From Bretschneidera sinensis (lineage: Eukaryota; Streptophyta; Magnoliopsida; Brassicales; Akaniaceae), in assembly GCA_023935145.1 (NCBI GenBank), contig CM043698.1, positions 70,055,501-70,119,500 of the forward strand: a DNA stretch of 64,000 nucleotides, in the 5' to 3' direction. Positions 50,022 to 61,155 of this stretch are shown one piece after another. The position numbers and the translations under genes were made by a program. The notes under the pieces are model-generated. The model worked only from the letters and a program-made list of their open reading frames with translations, had not been told where the DNA came from and searched no databases. Position 1 is the stretch's first letter. Each line of letters opens with the position of its first letter.

Positions 50022-50589
50022 TGGCTAGAAAGAGAGAAAAGTTGTGCAATTTCAATTGTTGAGAAGTGAATTGATTGAAGAAAACATTCGATGTTATTGA
50101 GTTGTGCTTTGTGTGGAGAAGTTGGTATAATTCCTTTGACAAAAACACCTAAAAATTCCTTCTCACCACACCTTACCTAAGCCCCGTTACAACCCATTTA
50201 AGACCCTTAGATTCTTTGCATTCAATTCAATCCATTGATGTGATATATTAGCAAGCTTATGGTTAAGATCTTCTATGTTTTGACTTGAGAGTTCATCGAT
50301 ACCCTAAACACTTTGAGCATATTGAGTGAATCCAATGAGAGGGTATTAGATCCTATTGCATTTTGATTTCGAGAAGATCATAAAGGTAATTGTTCATGGT
50401 GTGGTTTATAAGAATTTACACTACGAAATTGTTCGTTTCTTATTTGTCTTTAGATTTAAATCTTTAAGGCATGATAATTTGGATTATAGAGGATGACTAA
50501 AGGTAGAAGAAGGAACAATGGTGAAAAAATGTGACGAACTTGAGTTATTGTATGCTTGAGGACAAGCATTGTTTAAGTGTGGGGGAATT
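48731..50589 (+). other. Athila 3' untranslated region
   Basis: No env-like gene is visible. It holds GGGAGGCAACCCAA (48772-48785), a short open frame to 49043 that continues the usual post-integrase sequence, a first TTAAGTGTGGGGGACA tract at about 49205-49220, a (TA)n run at 49962-50019, and the polypurine tract AAGTGTGGGGGAATT directly before the 3' LTR at 50590. Confidence 0.75.
49962..50019. repeat. (TA)n microsatellite
   Basis: About 28 TA units in the Athila 3' untranslated region, following an A-rich and GAA-rich run. Confidence 0.95.
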
Positions 50590-51854
50590 TGATAAGAGTT
50601 CATAATATCTATATGTTTGTTATATTTTCTCATGTTTTAATAGTTATAATTTCTTAAATCTTGGATTTTGATTATGTTTCGTATTTTGTAAAGTATATTG
50701 AGGAGTTAAATCAAATTGAATTCAAAATCAAGAGACTTGTGAAGATTGGACAGAAACTTGGAGCTGCAGCGTCTGAAAGCTGAGGCTGCAGCGCCAACAT
50801 GGTGATAATATGAAGATGGGGCAGCAACTTGGCGCTGCAGCGCTAGAAAGCTGAGGCTGCAGCGCCAGCATGGTGATAATATGAAGATGGGGCAGCAACT
50901 TGGAGCTGCAGCACCAGGAAGCTGAGGCTGCAGCGCCAGCCCGCGGGTTTTGAAAGTTATAAATACTAACCCTAGCTGAAAGAAAGAAAAAGCTCGGATA
51001 GAAGGCGCGGCTGTTGAATAAAAAATCCCTCTTCTCTTTTCTTTAGGTTTTCTTTTAATTATGAGTAGCTAAATACTTTTCTTCCAACTGAAGGATAATT
51101 GAAGTCTTGGTTCTTCAAGAATTGTGAGATCTAAATAATTTTCATTGCTTTTTTATTTCTTCTCTATTTTATATATCTTCTGTGTTTATTATCAATTATT
51201 GTCTTGGTTGATTGATGCAAAGGGCCCGTTGTTCAATTATCAGGTCAATAAATTGCCATTTAGAACTTTAAATCCGTAATTGTTTAAATGTTCTAATATT
51301 AGTGGTAAAATAACAAAGTTGATTATAACCAGATTTTCGATTTATGTTATGGAGATATATAACCTAGTCTAAATGAATCGAGCTTGTGTATTTGTTGGCT
51401 AGAATTGGTAGTCTCTCTAATTATTAATGCTGTCGATATATTAAATCCTAAGAGCTTATTTAGGGTTGTTTATTAACAAGGGAAGTAATCAAAGAGCTTG
51501 TTTTGGTTATCGAGAAAGTAAGGAGAGATAGGTTGTTAGAGCTTGTTAGCAACCATAACCAATTTGGTGAAGAATAGAAGATTTTATCCTTGTATCTGTG
51601 ATCAATTCTCTGAACCAATTATGAAATTATACCTTCGGTTGGATATTTGCCCGATATTGATTTCTTCTTAGTTTTTAGTTGGTTATAATTGCTTTATCTT
51701 TTATTTCACTCCGAAATTTCAAGCCCCCCTTTTCTCCGCTTTAATTTTCATTAAAATAAATCTACCCAATCTTTGTGGATTCGACCTTGCTCATCACTGT
51801 TACAATTTGTGTTTTTGAGAGTGAGAATTTTATTATTTGTTGGATTCGACACCA
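50590..51854 (+). repeat. Athila 3' LTR
   Basis: Matches the 5' LTR almost base for base, including the threefold palindromic unit (about 50757-50942) and TATAAATACT near 50959-50968. Only scattered differences are visible (for example GCAGCGTCTG in place of GCAGCGCCAG). Confidence 0.93.
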
Positions 51855-52010
51855 GTAAAGCAAGTATATGAACCATAAGCTAAATAACTGAAATATAGGT
51901 AAATATATACAAGCATCCATACATCACACGCTTCTAAAAGCCAAATATCGAGTACAATAACAAAAATGTATGATAAATCATTAAATGTTCGTGCTAAGAT
52001 CATCTAAGAG

Positions 52011-53315
52011 CTATATATACAAGAAAAGGGATAAAACAGAAAGCTCAATGAGCGGGAGATTCAGAACCATCTTGAATAAGGTCCCGAAGCTCAGCCAAAG
52101 AGGCCTCTGTGTGCTCTCAGTGCAGCTCGAAGTCGTCTCGAAGTGAGCGGAGTCATGGTGCATGGAATTAACAGAAGAGCTCAAGCTCTGGAACCCAGAT
52201 TGCATGGATAACTGGAGGCTCGAAATAGCATGGAGTAGATCATTATACCCTACTTGTCCAGTACTACAATCACCATGCTGTGGTGCTCGATCATCAGTTT
52301 CCATAGCAGTGGGAGGGGCTGCATCACCAGGAACCTCATCATCTTCCTCGCTACTATCACCCTCTCCAATCCTTATGTTCTTCCCACCCTTGGAGTAGAT
52401 CAATCCATTGTGGATAGTGCATTCCATCTTCTTCAGAGAAGAGACATTGATGATGTCTTTGGGGCTGATGTCCTTAGCCTTAAAGGTGGGAAGAGGAATC
52501 CAAAAATACTAGAGGATGAGGGTGATGAGCATCCCATAGGGAAGGCACCTGGAGTCACTAGCTTCGCTGTTAATCATGTTGGCGAACAGTAAGGGGTAGG
52601 TATTGAAGTGGTGTCCAGTTTTGAGACTCCAAATCAATACGATGTCTATCTTCGAGAGATAGCCCCGACTCCCAAGTAGTGGATGGATGGTCCAACTCAC
52701 GATGAGATTTAACAACTTCAAATCGAGGGGCATGTCACTATATATGTGAAATGTAGTAGGCCGAAAGATGTAGTTAGGATCTCTCCTAATGATCTGCCAT
52801 ACCTCCTAATAGTCCAAGTTGTCTGGTCATTCATCCAAACTCCATTGGATCCCTCCCACTAGGATCCTCAGGATGCTCACCAAGAGGTCAGTGTTCACCT
52901 CAAACTCCACGCCCATCACACTGGTTCTGAAACAAAGAGCCAGTGAACTAGCTTTTACCAAAAGTGCGTAGAACTGGTGAATCAGGCGTGGGTAGTACTT
53001 TTAGTGAATCTTGACAAGTGATGTCAAGTTCACTGCCTCAAAAGGAGGTAATATGTCAAAGTTTTCATGATGGATAGAATTGAAGTCAACGAATCTACTG
53101 GTCATAATCTTTTTATGTCGAATGACGGAATTATACCTCTTTTTGGCTGCTGGACTTCAGAAGAATGAGTCGTCGAGCTCAGTCCTGGCCTTTTTGCTCG
53201 AGGATCCCGCCAAGCCTTTTCCTTTGGCAATCGATGTCATGGATTTCTTAGACCGTGTCCTTGTAGGTGTGTGAGGTCCTCCAACAGTGGTTTTGATCCA
53301 GATTCTCTCAGACAT
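52011..53315 (-). pseudogene. Third ORF of element A (Transposase_32 / env-like), five stops
   Basis: A single minus-strand frame of about 435 codons runs from an ATG at 53313-53315 to 52011, interrupted by five in-frame stops (TGA, TAA, TGA, TAG, TAG) and no frameshift. It starts with a basic, S/T/K-rich segment, then RFVDFNSIHHENFDILPPF, YYPRLIHQFYALLV, CLPYGMLITLIL (about 52525-52560), and an acidic, Q/S-rich C-terminus. The pattern matches the putative plant transposon protein family found next to pol in long copia and gypsy elements and sometimes called env-like. No signal peptide or clear membrane segment is seen. Function unknown. The fourth and fifth stops fit C-to-T or G-to-A changes. 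Confidence 0.72.
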
Positions 53316-53525
53316 TTTGAAAAAAAATATGTTTCTAGGGAGATCTGAGAGATTTTTGGGAAAATCGAAACTTTCAACCGTGGAAAGTTGAAATAAAGGT
53401 GATGAGGGATAAGATTAAGGTTTCTATGAAGTGTTTTGTGAGATTGTAGACAGAAATTGGAGATTTTCTAGAGAGAGAAAACTTCAGGGTTTTGAAAATG
53501 GAGTGAAATTTCTGAAAAACTGAAA

Positions 53526-53813
53526 CGACTATTTATAGAATCGCGATACCAGTCGACTGGGTTGGGTCACTAGTCGACTGAATACTTCACTAATTTGGGA
53601 TTTTTCGTTATACCAGTTAACTGGGTCGGGACACCAGTCGACTGGATAAACTGGCAAAGATATACTAGTCGACTGAGTGGTTACCAGAATTTCAAATTTT
53701 GGCTCCAAACAAAGTCTTCTGTTACCAGTCGACTGGGTACTTGGACTAATCGACTGGTTGAAAAGGCAGCGTATTACCAGTCGATTGAGATTATCTTACC
53801 AGTCGACTGAACC
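53526..53813 (-). promoter_or_regulatory. Putative internal promoter of element A ORF3
   Basis: On the minus strand a TATA box (TTCTATAAATAG, about 53529-53540) lies some 215 bp before the ORF3 start codon. The leader between them is CT-rich with TTTTCTCTCTCTAG. Immediately upstream of the TATA, 53549-53810 carries nine motifs of the CCAGTCGACTGG type, the same 12-mer that fills the region upstream of the TATA in A's and B's LTRs. Promoter activity is inferred from this shared layout. Confidence 0.55.
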
Positions 53814-53949
53814 CTTAAAAGAAAGCTCTAGCTTAAAGTTTTAGCATGAAATTTGTTTATCTATGTCATCTTGAGTGAAGGAAATATTAAATAAGGTTTA
53901 ATACTCATTCACTAGATGTCAAATATGCATTTGATGAATGATGATGCGA

Positions 53950-56500
53950 TCAAACATACAGTTTATCATAGTCTATTAAGCCCAGTGATAGTCTAATCTT
54001 ACAAAAACTAACTTCACTTTTGGGTTTTGTAAGAATATCAGCTATTTGATCTTCTGAATGAATGAATTCTAGTCTTATATCACCTTTTTGAGCATGATCT
54101 CTTATGAAATGATATCTAATTTCTATGTGTTTGGTTATAGAATGCTGAATAGGGTTTTTGGTTAGTAGGTCCTTGGTGTATTTTGATTGATTGATGAAGA
54201 TACCTCCTTTCAATTGCTTGATTTGAAGTCCAATGAAGTAGGTAAGCTCTCCCATCACGCTCATTTCAAATTCACCTTACATGCACTTAGAAAACTCTTA
54301 ACACATAGATTCATTAGTAGCACCAAATATGATATCATCAACATATATTTGGACTAGTAATGTGTCATTTTTGTGAGTTTTTGTGAATAGATTTGTGTCT
54401 ATTTTTCCTCTTGTAAAATTATTTTCAATCGAAAACTTACTTAGTCTTTCATACCATGCTCTTGGAGCTTGCTTCAACCCATATAGAGCTTTAGAAAGCT
54501 TGTAGATATGATTTGGAAGACTAAGATTTTCAAATCCAAGAGGTTGCTTAACATATACCTCTTCTTTTATATAGCCATTTAAAAAAGCACTTTTTACATC
54601 CATTTGAAATAATTTAAACTTGTTAAAGCATACAAAGGCTAATAACATTCGAATAGCTTCTAATCTAGCTACTGGAGCATAGGTCTCATCAAAGTCTGTT
54701 CCTTCTTCTTGATTATATCCCTTAACAACTAGTCTAGCCTTGTTCCTAGTTACTATTCTATTTTATCCAAATTATTTCTAAATACCCATTTAGTTCCTAT
54801 TATAGTATGATTCTCTGGTTTAGGAACTAGATTTCATACATTGTTTCTTTCAAATTGATTTATTTCTTCTTGTGTGGCATTTATCCAATCAACATCCTTC
54901 TTTGCTTCTATAAACGTCTTAGGTTCTGTTTAAGATAAATAGGCTACACAATTGCAAATATTTCTAATAGAGGAATGAGTTCTTAACCCTTGTGAAGGAT
55001 CACCAATCACTTGATCGATTGGGTAATAATTTACATACCTCCAATCTTTGGGAAGACTATCCTCTTGTTGACTTGTAGATGGTTGGTCAAGTTTGAGAGC
55101 TTCTACCTCTTGATTTGTTTGACGTGGGCTCTCCTTTGGGTCAACAATGGGAGTATGTGTTTCTGTTCTTGGAATGAAATTTTCATCATCATTGAAAGAA
55201 ACTACTCTACTACTAATTGGGTTAGACTCATCAAAGGCTATATGTACAGATTCTTCTACCACTGGTGTTTTCTTATTGAAGATCTATAAGCTTTACTAGA
55301 GGTTGAATATCCTAAGAATATCCCCTCATCGGTCTTTGAATCAAATTTACCCAAGTTAGTTTTATTGTTATTTAGGATAAATCATTTACAACCAAAAGCA
55401 CGATTTTAGAAGATATTAAGTTTTCTACCTTTTCATAATTCATATGGAGTTTTGTTAAGCGTAGGCCTAATTAAAATTCTGTTTAAGAAATAGCAAGAGC
55501 TGTTTACGGCTTCCACCCAAAAGTATTTTAGTAAACTATTTTCACAAAGCATTGTTCTTGCAAATTCTTCTAGAACTCTATTTTTCCTCTCAACAACTCC
55601 ATTTTGTTGAGGAGTTCTAGGAGCCGAAAAGTTGTGATCAATTTCATTTTCATCACAAAATTTTGAAAAGCTTTAGTTTTCAAATTCTTTTCCATGATCA
55701 CTTCTAATGCTTGAAATACAAATTCCTTTTTCATTTTGAACCTTTTTACAAAAGTTTTCAAATCCTTTGTAAGCTTCATCCTTGTAAGCAATAAAGATAA
55801 CAAAAGTATATCTTGAATAGTCATCAACAATAACAAGAGCATATTGATGGCCACCTAGACTAATGGAACTTATTGGACCAAATAAGTCCATATGCAAAAG
55901 TTTTAATGGTCTAGTAGTTGAGGCTACATTTTTTTATTTAAAAGAAATTCTTGTTTGTTTTCCCATTTGACAAGTGTCACACACCTTGTCTTTTTCAAAT
56001 TTGATTTTCGGAAGTCCAATGACTAAATCTTTTCTTGAAATGATTTTAATCAAATCTATATTCACATAACCAAGTCTTCTATGCCATAGCCATGGGTTTT
56101 CACTAAAAGCGGGAAAACATTTTGCATTTTCTGAATGCAAGGATTTTAAATCAACTATATAGATATTTTCGTGTCTATGGCCAATAAACTTGATCTTGTT
56201 ACTCTTGATGTCTATAACTAGACAATGACAGGTTTCCAATATGACTTTGTTACCTTTGTCACATAGTTGACTAATACTTAGTAGGTTTGGCTTAAGCTCT
56301 TGCACATATAATACATGATCAATGGTTGAGAAATCATTACCAACTTTTCCATACCTGATGATTTTTATTTTTGCGTTGTCTCCAATAGTGACATGTCCGC
56401 CATCTCTTAGAGTTAGCTCTTTGAATATACTTCGATCACCGATCATATGCTTTGAGCATCCACTATCAAGGTACCAACAGTTACCTTTTTCTTTGGTGTG
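53950..56500 (-). pseudogene. pol: Element A pol (protease, integrase, RT; RNase H core deleted)
   Basis: Minus strand in order: protease with DSG at 56459-56467 (YLDSGCSKHMIGD); GAG-pre-integrase and the integrase zinc finger (WHRRLGYVN, CDTCQMGKQ); integrase core with HMDLFGPIS (near 55890) and IRSDHGKEFEN (near 55675-55705); APRTPQQNGVVERKNRVLEE; reverse transcriptase with [12 protein letters not shown] (about 54575-54610), [15 protein letters not shown] and YVDD at 54334-54345. After KYTKDLL (about 54170) the reading jumps to TKNPIQHS, close to the end of RNase H; about 560 bp present in B are absent. Many stops between 54650 and 55670. Dead. Confidence 0.87.
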
Positions 56501-56679
56501 GAGACATATCTACATCAAACAAGGATACACAATTTCACTCTTAGGTACCCAAAATTTCTTGGGTCCTTTGGGGTTAGTCCTAGAAAATACGGTTCCTTTA
56601 GGGACCCATACTTTCTTAACATTGTAAGGTGTTCTATATTTATAGACATGTTTATGATGCACAATCTTAGGATAATAGT

Positions 56680-57060
56680 TATTGAAATTTCTAGGATTTC
56701 TTAGTTATGCATGTCTATAACTCCTTAGATGAGTATTCCTAGGATACATGTTTCTATTGTGAAGATTATGAAATGCATGTCATTTTTAGGAAATGTATGA
56801 TGATGATTTCTAGGATATATGCTTGCATTATATGAACATGTATATTATTTCTAGGATACACATGATGGTAATTCCTAGGATATGCATGTGTAGTGTGCAA
56901 GTTTTGAGTATACTTATTATCTCTAGGAAGCATATAGTGGTTACTCCTAGGATATGTGTATGCATTTCTTGAATGATTGTTCCTAGAATTTTCATTTTTT
57001 TAGTGAGCATACATATATGCATGAGCATTTCTAGGATGCTTAATTCAATAGAATTTAAAT
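56680..57060 (-). repeat. Repeat region rich in Y, P, R, N and H codons in the gag-protease linker of A
   Basis: A unit of about 27-36 bp containing ATTCCTAGGATATGCATG-like sequence on the plus strand occurs about ten times. Read on the minus strand it gives runs of the type HAYPRNYHH and VYPRNNIH. Such low-complexity linkers occur between gag and protease in SIRE-type elements; here several frames are interrupted. Confidence 0.65.
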
Positions 57061-57360
57061 TCACATTTTTAGACCTACTAGCATACATTGAGGGAGTACT
57101 TTTAACCTTGCTAATAGTCTTGGAAGTAGAGGCTTCATTCACACATGTTGCTTTCATGAATAAGATCTCTTTTGATTTTTGCTTGCCTAATGGAGAATAA
57201 CCTAACCCGGATTTTCCTCCACTTAATCTTTGGCAAAACCACAGTTCATCTAGCTTTTCTTTTCCAAGCATAAGTCTTGATATAGTGCCATTCAATTCGA
57301 TTATTTTCTTATTTAAGTTTTCATTTTCATCTTTAAGAAAATCTTGAGAATAATTATAAA

Positions 57361-58590
57361 TCAAGGAAGATAGTTTTTTTTTTCCTCTTTTAAGCCTTCC
57401 ATCTCTTTAGAAAGAGATGACACTTCCTTTTTGAGAATGGTTTTCCTAAAATCTAATTTCTTCAATTCTTCATGCATTTCATTTATGACCTCTATTAATT
57501 CTTCACTACTACTAACAATGTTATTATTAGAAGGGGAAGAATTTGATACCTCATTTTTGTCATCGATAGCCATTAGACATGGGTTGGCAATTTCCTCGTA
57601 TCCGACCTCATTGTCTGAGGATTCTTCTTCTTCATCATCACTCCAAGTGATTCGAATCATAGCTTTTTTTTTGAAGCTCTTATATGGTTTGCTTGTCACT
57701 GTTCAATTGGCCTTGATGTGACCAGGCTTCTTGCAACCATAACACATAAGCGGATCCCTTTTTGAAGTGGGATCCTTTGTGTAAGGTTTCTTGCTCTTCT
57801 TCAAGAATCTATTAAACCTCTTGGTGATTAGAGCCATCTCACCGTCTTCTTCTCTTTCTTCCTCTTTGTTGCTCGTGGAGGCTTTGAAAGCAATCACCTT
57901 TTTCTTCTTCTCATCAACATTGACAACAGGATTCATTTCTTCCATCTTGTATGTCAATAGAGATCCAAGAAGTGTTTCAACATCAAGTTTGTCGAGATCT
58001 TTGGCCTCTATAATGGCTGTCTTCTTTGATTTCCAAGTGGATGGCAAAGACCTTAAGATTTTCCTTATTAGTTCAAATTCCTCAATGTTCCAACCATGAA
58101 GCATCAAACCGTTAACAATAGTGGTGAAACGTGAGTGCATTTAAGAAATTGTTTCGTTAGGAGACATTTTGAAAGATTCATACTGGTACACTAGCATATA
58201 AATTTTTTATTTTTTAACTTCGCTAGTTCCTTTATATGCGACTTGCAATTTGTCCCAAATATCCTTAGCCGAAACACAAGCAAAATTTTTATTATATTCA
58301 GAAATATCTAAAGCACAATGTAAGATACTTGTGGCTTTACTAGTTAAAGACATCATTCTACAATCATCTTCATTGAACTCAGTTTTGAGTTTAGACATGG
58401 TATGATTAATTTTTCCAATAGTTATTTCTTTTGTAGGAATTCTAGGTCCTCTCTCAATGACTCTCCATAGATTGTAATCTTGTCCTTCGATAAAGATTTT
58501 CATCCTATTTTTCTAATAGCTATAGTTGGAGCCATTGAACAAGGGAGGCCTAGTATAGGAATGTCCTTCGGAGTAGCTATTTGATGCCAT
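57361..58590 (-). pseudogene. gag: Element A gag
   Basis: Starts MASNSYSEGHSYTRPPLFNG at 58590, the normal start of this copia gag (UBN2 family). A TAG replaces the expected tryptophan codon of the next block, then MKIFIEGQDYNLWRVIERGP. Further stops lie near 58205 and 58141. The zinc knuckle CYGCKKPGHIKAN ends in TGA (57703-57705) where the last cysteine of the CCHC motif belongs. An acidic and coiled-coil stretch (57361-57700) follows, and a T-run near 57372-57382 coincides with a frame change into 56828-57364. Gag forms the particle coat; this copy cannot. Confidence 0.85.
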
Positions 58591-58630
58591 CGGATCAACT
58601 CAATGATTTTAAGCCTGAAATTGAGAACAA

Positions 58631-58644
58631 GGCTCTGATACCAA
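58631..58644 (-). promoter_or_regulatory. Element A primer binding site
   Basis: TTGGTATCAGAGCC on the minus strand is the exact initiator Met tRNA primer site and abuts the 5' LTR. Confidence 0.93.
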
Positions 58645-59019
58645 TCGTAAACCGAGGTTCTAACCTAAGAGGGGGTGAAATGGGTTTTTAAAAACTCTTG
58701 CTAATTACTTACAAGTTTATAAAAACAGTTAAATGCTCAAGCATACAAAAAAGTAATGTACTTTAAGTAAAAGAGTTTAAAGAAGAGAAAATGCAAACTT
58801 AGTTTATAATGATTCAGCAATATCGGATTCCTTCCGACCCTACGTTCACTTTCTTCAAGGAACCTCCTTGAAGTAATCCACTAAAACTTTTAGTCGTACA
58901 ACTTCATGGGTGTTGTACAAACCTTACAACCAATTCATTCCTCATGGAAGCTATTCCCTTCCTTACGGAAGCTAATCCTTTCCTTACGGAAGCTTACAAA
59001 GAAGTTTTTAATTCTAAAC
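58645..59019 (-). repeat. Element A 5' LTR, part, cut by element B
   Basis: Aligns with 42999-43380 of the 3' LTR at roughly nine bases in ten, including CTTCAAGGA-ACC-TCCTTGAAG (58853-58873). The similarity stops at AATTCTAAAC, where B's LTR begins. In the 3' copy the next bases are AATCTAAGAG. Confidence 0.87.
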
Positions 59020-60519
59020 TGTAGGTCTAAAATATACTATGGCAATACCCAAGAGGGGGGGTGAATTGGGTATTAAAAAATTAAATACTTTTTGCAATCT
59101 CAAATAACAAAATATATGCGGAATTAAATCTTTCTAAATTACTAGCACAAAGATGAGAGAGTTTATTGCTTAATATAGAAATGATAATTGAATTATAAAA
59201 TAATTAAGCAATCAATCTCAATTACTTGAATAATAAATAATTATGAGAGTAATTAAGGAGATAGAGTTAGAGAGATGCAAACTTGATTTATAGTGGTTCG
59301 GCAATATCGGAATCCTTCCGACCCTACGTCCACTCTCTTCAAGGATCCTCCTTGAAGTCTTTCACTAAACCAAGCAACTTACGGGTATTGCTCAAACCGA
59401 AACCCAAGCAACTTACGGGTGTTGCTCAAACCGTACAATCCTCTTCCTCTCGGAAGTAATCCCCTTCCTCTCGGAAGTAATCCCTTTACAATAAAAGCTG
59501 TAAAGTAAATGGTAGAGAGACAGCAAATGAAAGCTTATACAACTGAATAATGTCTCTCTTTCAAAGAAAAGCTTGAAGAATAGCTCAACATGAGTATTTC
59601 AAAGCTTTTTTGAGTTTCAAAGAATGAATGACTTGATTGTGTGTGTTCTTCTCTTTTTGAATGTCTTCTCCTTCTTGTTGAATGCTGAATTGAGTGGGTT
59701 TATATAGCCATCAATTAATATGGCCGTTAGACTTCAATTTGAATTGATTGTGCCTTTAAAATCTCAGATTTCGAGTCCCAACGGTCATATTTTTGAACTG
59801 CTAGTCGACTGGGTCGTGATACCAGTCGACTGGTAAGTCATACCAGTCGACTGGGAACCTTCTGCCACTTTTACCAGTCGACTGCACTATTCATCCAGTC
59901 GACTGGGTCACTGTTGGAGTGCTGCTACAGTGATTTCTGGATTAACAGTGTTTTCAGCATAATTTTATTCATATCTCTTTATTCTTTTTGGATTTTTGAG
60001 TTCCAAAAAATCTCTTAATTCAATCAAAATTTCTTGCACATTAAACACACGAGTTAAATACTTCAAAAGTGTTTTGTTATCATCAAAATTAATCTAATCA
60101 ATTTCTTGATTGAGGCATTTTTTATGATGACAAAACATATTACAAATTTAAGCATAATGTGTGTGCTAGATAAATGAAGAATGATATATTACAAATGCTC
60201 AAGTAATTTTCTATGCCAACATAAATTCTTCTTAAATTCAATTAAAGAATGTTAAGTATTGAGCCCGAAGAATTTATTTGCATTTAATAAAATCACTTGG
60301 AGATTTTATATCTTCAATTAATTAAGACTATATAATAAAATGCAATGCAAATATAATTAGCTCCTAACAATTGAAATAATATCAACATTGATTCACCAAT
60401 TTCTACAATCTTGGTCTCCTTTGATGTATAAGCACTATTAACAATCTATATTACTTAAGTAATATTCATTAGTGCTTAATTAAGATTTTTGTTACTATCA
60501 AAATCATTCAGGGTCAACA
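59020..60519 (-). repeat. Element B 3' LTR (1500 bp)
   Basis: On the plus strand it starts TGTAGGTCTAAAATATAC and ends ATTCAGGGTCAACA. TATA box (GGCTATATAAACC, minus) at about 59696-59708. Five CCAGTCGACTGG-type motifs lie at 59801-59906. Downstream hairpins are TCGGAA-TCC-TTCCGA, CTTCAAGGA-TCC-TCCTTGAAG (about 59338-59358) and two CTTCC-TCTC-GGAAG units (59450-59480). Confidence 0.88.
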
Positions 60520-61155
60520 ATCTCCCTCTTTTTGATGGTGACAAAAATCTTAAGAATAAAGTCTAACAAGATCTCTAATATTCTTATTTTTCTCCCCCTC
60601 TTTGTCATAATAAAAAAAGATGGATTTCAAAGAAGAGCTCTCCCTCAAAATATGCTATTGAAAATATTTTGATGAAACATTTTGAGAAAAGAATCATTTT
60701 ACAAGATATCAAGAACTATAAAGCTTTTGAAAGAATTCCTTTAGAACATAGAGATAAAATTCTCAAGATATAATAACCAAATTTAAAAAAATCCAAAAGA
60801 GTTTATCAAGTATTTAAAACTCATTTGAGTAAAACGATTCTACCAAAGGTTTTCTCTTTTATCAATAAATCAGATTTTCTCCCCCTTTCAAAAAGTCTAA
60901 AGTAATTATTTTTAACTCTTAAGAGAAATAAAATTGGATAAAACTTAACAAGCCTTATCGATAATTGATTGATTGAATAATCAAGACAAAGAGCTCATCA
61001 ACTACTCAAAAAGATGTTCAAATTGGAAATATCTATAAGTACTTGAAAAAAGTTACTTCCCCTGCATATATGACATCTTTGAGTGAGGGAGATAGTTAAA
61101 CAAGAATTAATACTCTTTCACTCGATGTCAATTATGCATATGATGAGTGAAGCAG
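60520..61155 (-). other. Element B 3' untranslated region
   Basis: AT-rich, no ORF. The part next to pol (61060-61155) is similar to 53865-53950 in A, and the part next to the LTR is similar to 44209-44240 in A. The sequence between, which in A holds ORF3 and its putative promoter, has no counterpart. Confidence 0.7.

Larger units (their letters stand above)
44703..51854 (+). mobile_element. Athila-type Ty3/gypsy element, internally deleted
   Basis: Two nearly identical LTRs (44703-45966 and 50590-51854; 1264 and 1265 bp) enclose a gag-protease region but no reverse transcriptase, RNase H or most of integrase. The Asp-tRNA-type primer site, GGGAGGCAACCCAA at about 48772 and AAGTGTGGGGG tracts are typical of Athila elements. 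Near-identity of the LTRs points to recent insertion, so proteins must have come from another copy. The flanks AAAAG (left) and TAAAG (right, one base past the LTR end) may be a worn target duplication. Confidence 0.9.
42999..59019 (-). mobile_element. SIRE-type Ty1/copia element A, with nested Athila and B
   Basis: The minus-strand element has its 3' LTR at 42999-44208, polypurine tract at 44209-44222, ORF3 at 52011-53315, pol at 53950-56500, gag at about 57360-58590, primer site at 58631-58644 and 5' LTR from 58645. The 5' LTR is cut at 59020 by element B, so its remainder lies outside the window. The left target duplication would be ATAGT (42994-42998). The Athila insert (44703-51854) lies between the polypurine tract and ORF3. 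Large size, LTRs above 1 kb and a third ORF after pol fit the SIRE/Maximus lineage. Confidence 0.85.

Noticed and set aside
53549..53813. Repeated CCAGTCGACTGG motifs as a CRISPR or recombinase site array
   Set aside because: Spacers are irregular and the context is a plant copia element; position upstream of TATA boxes fits a regulatory array better.
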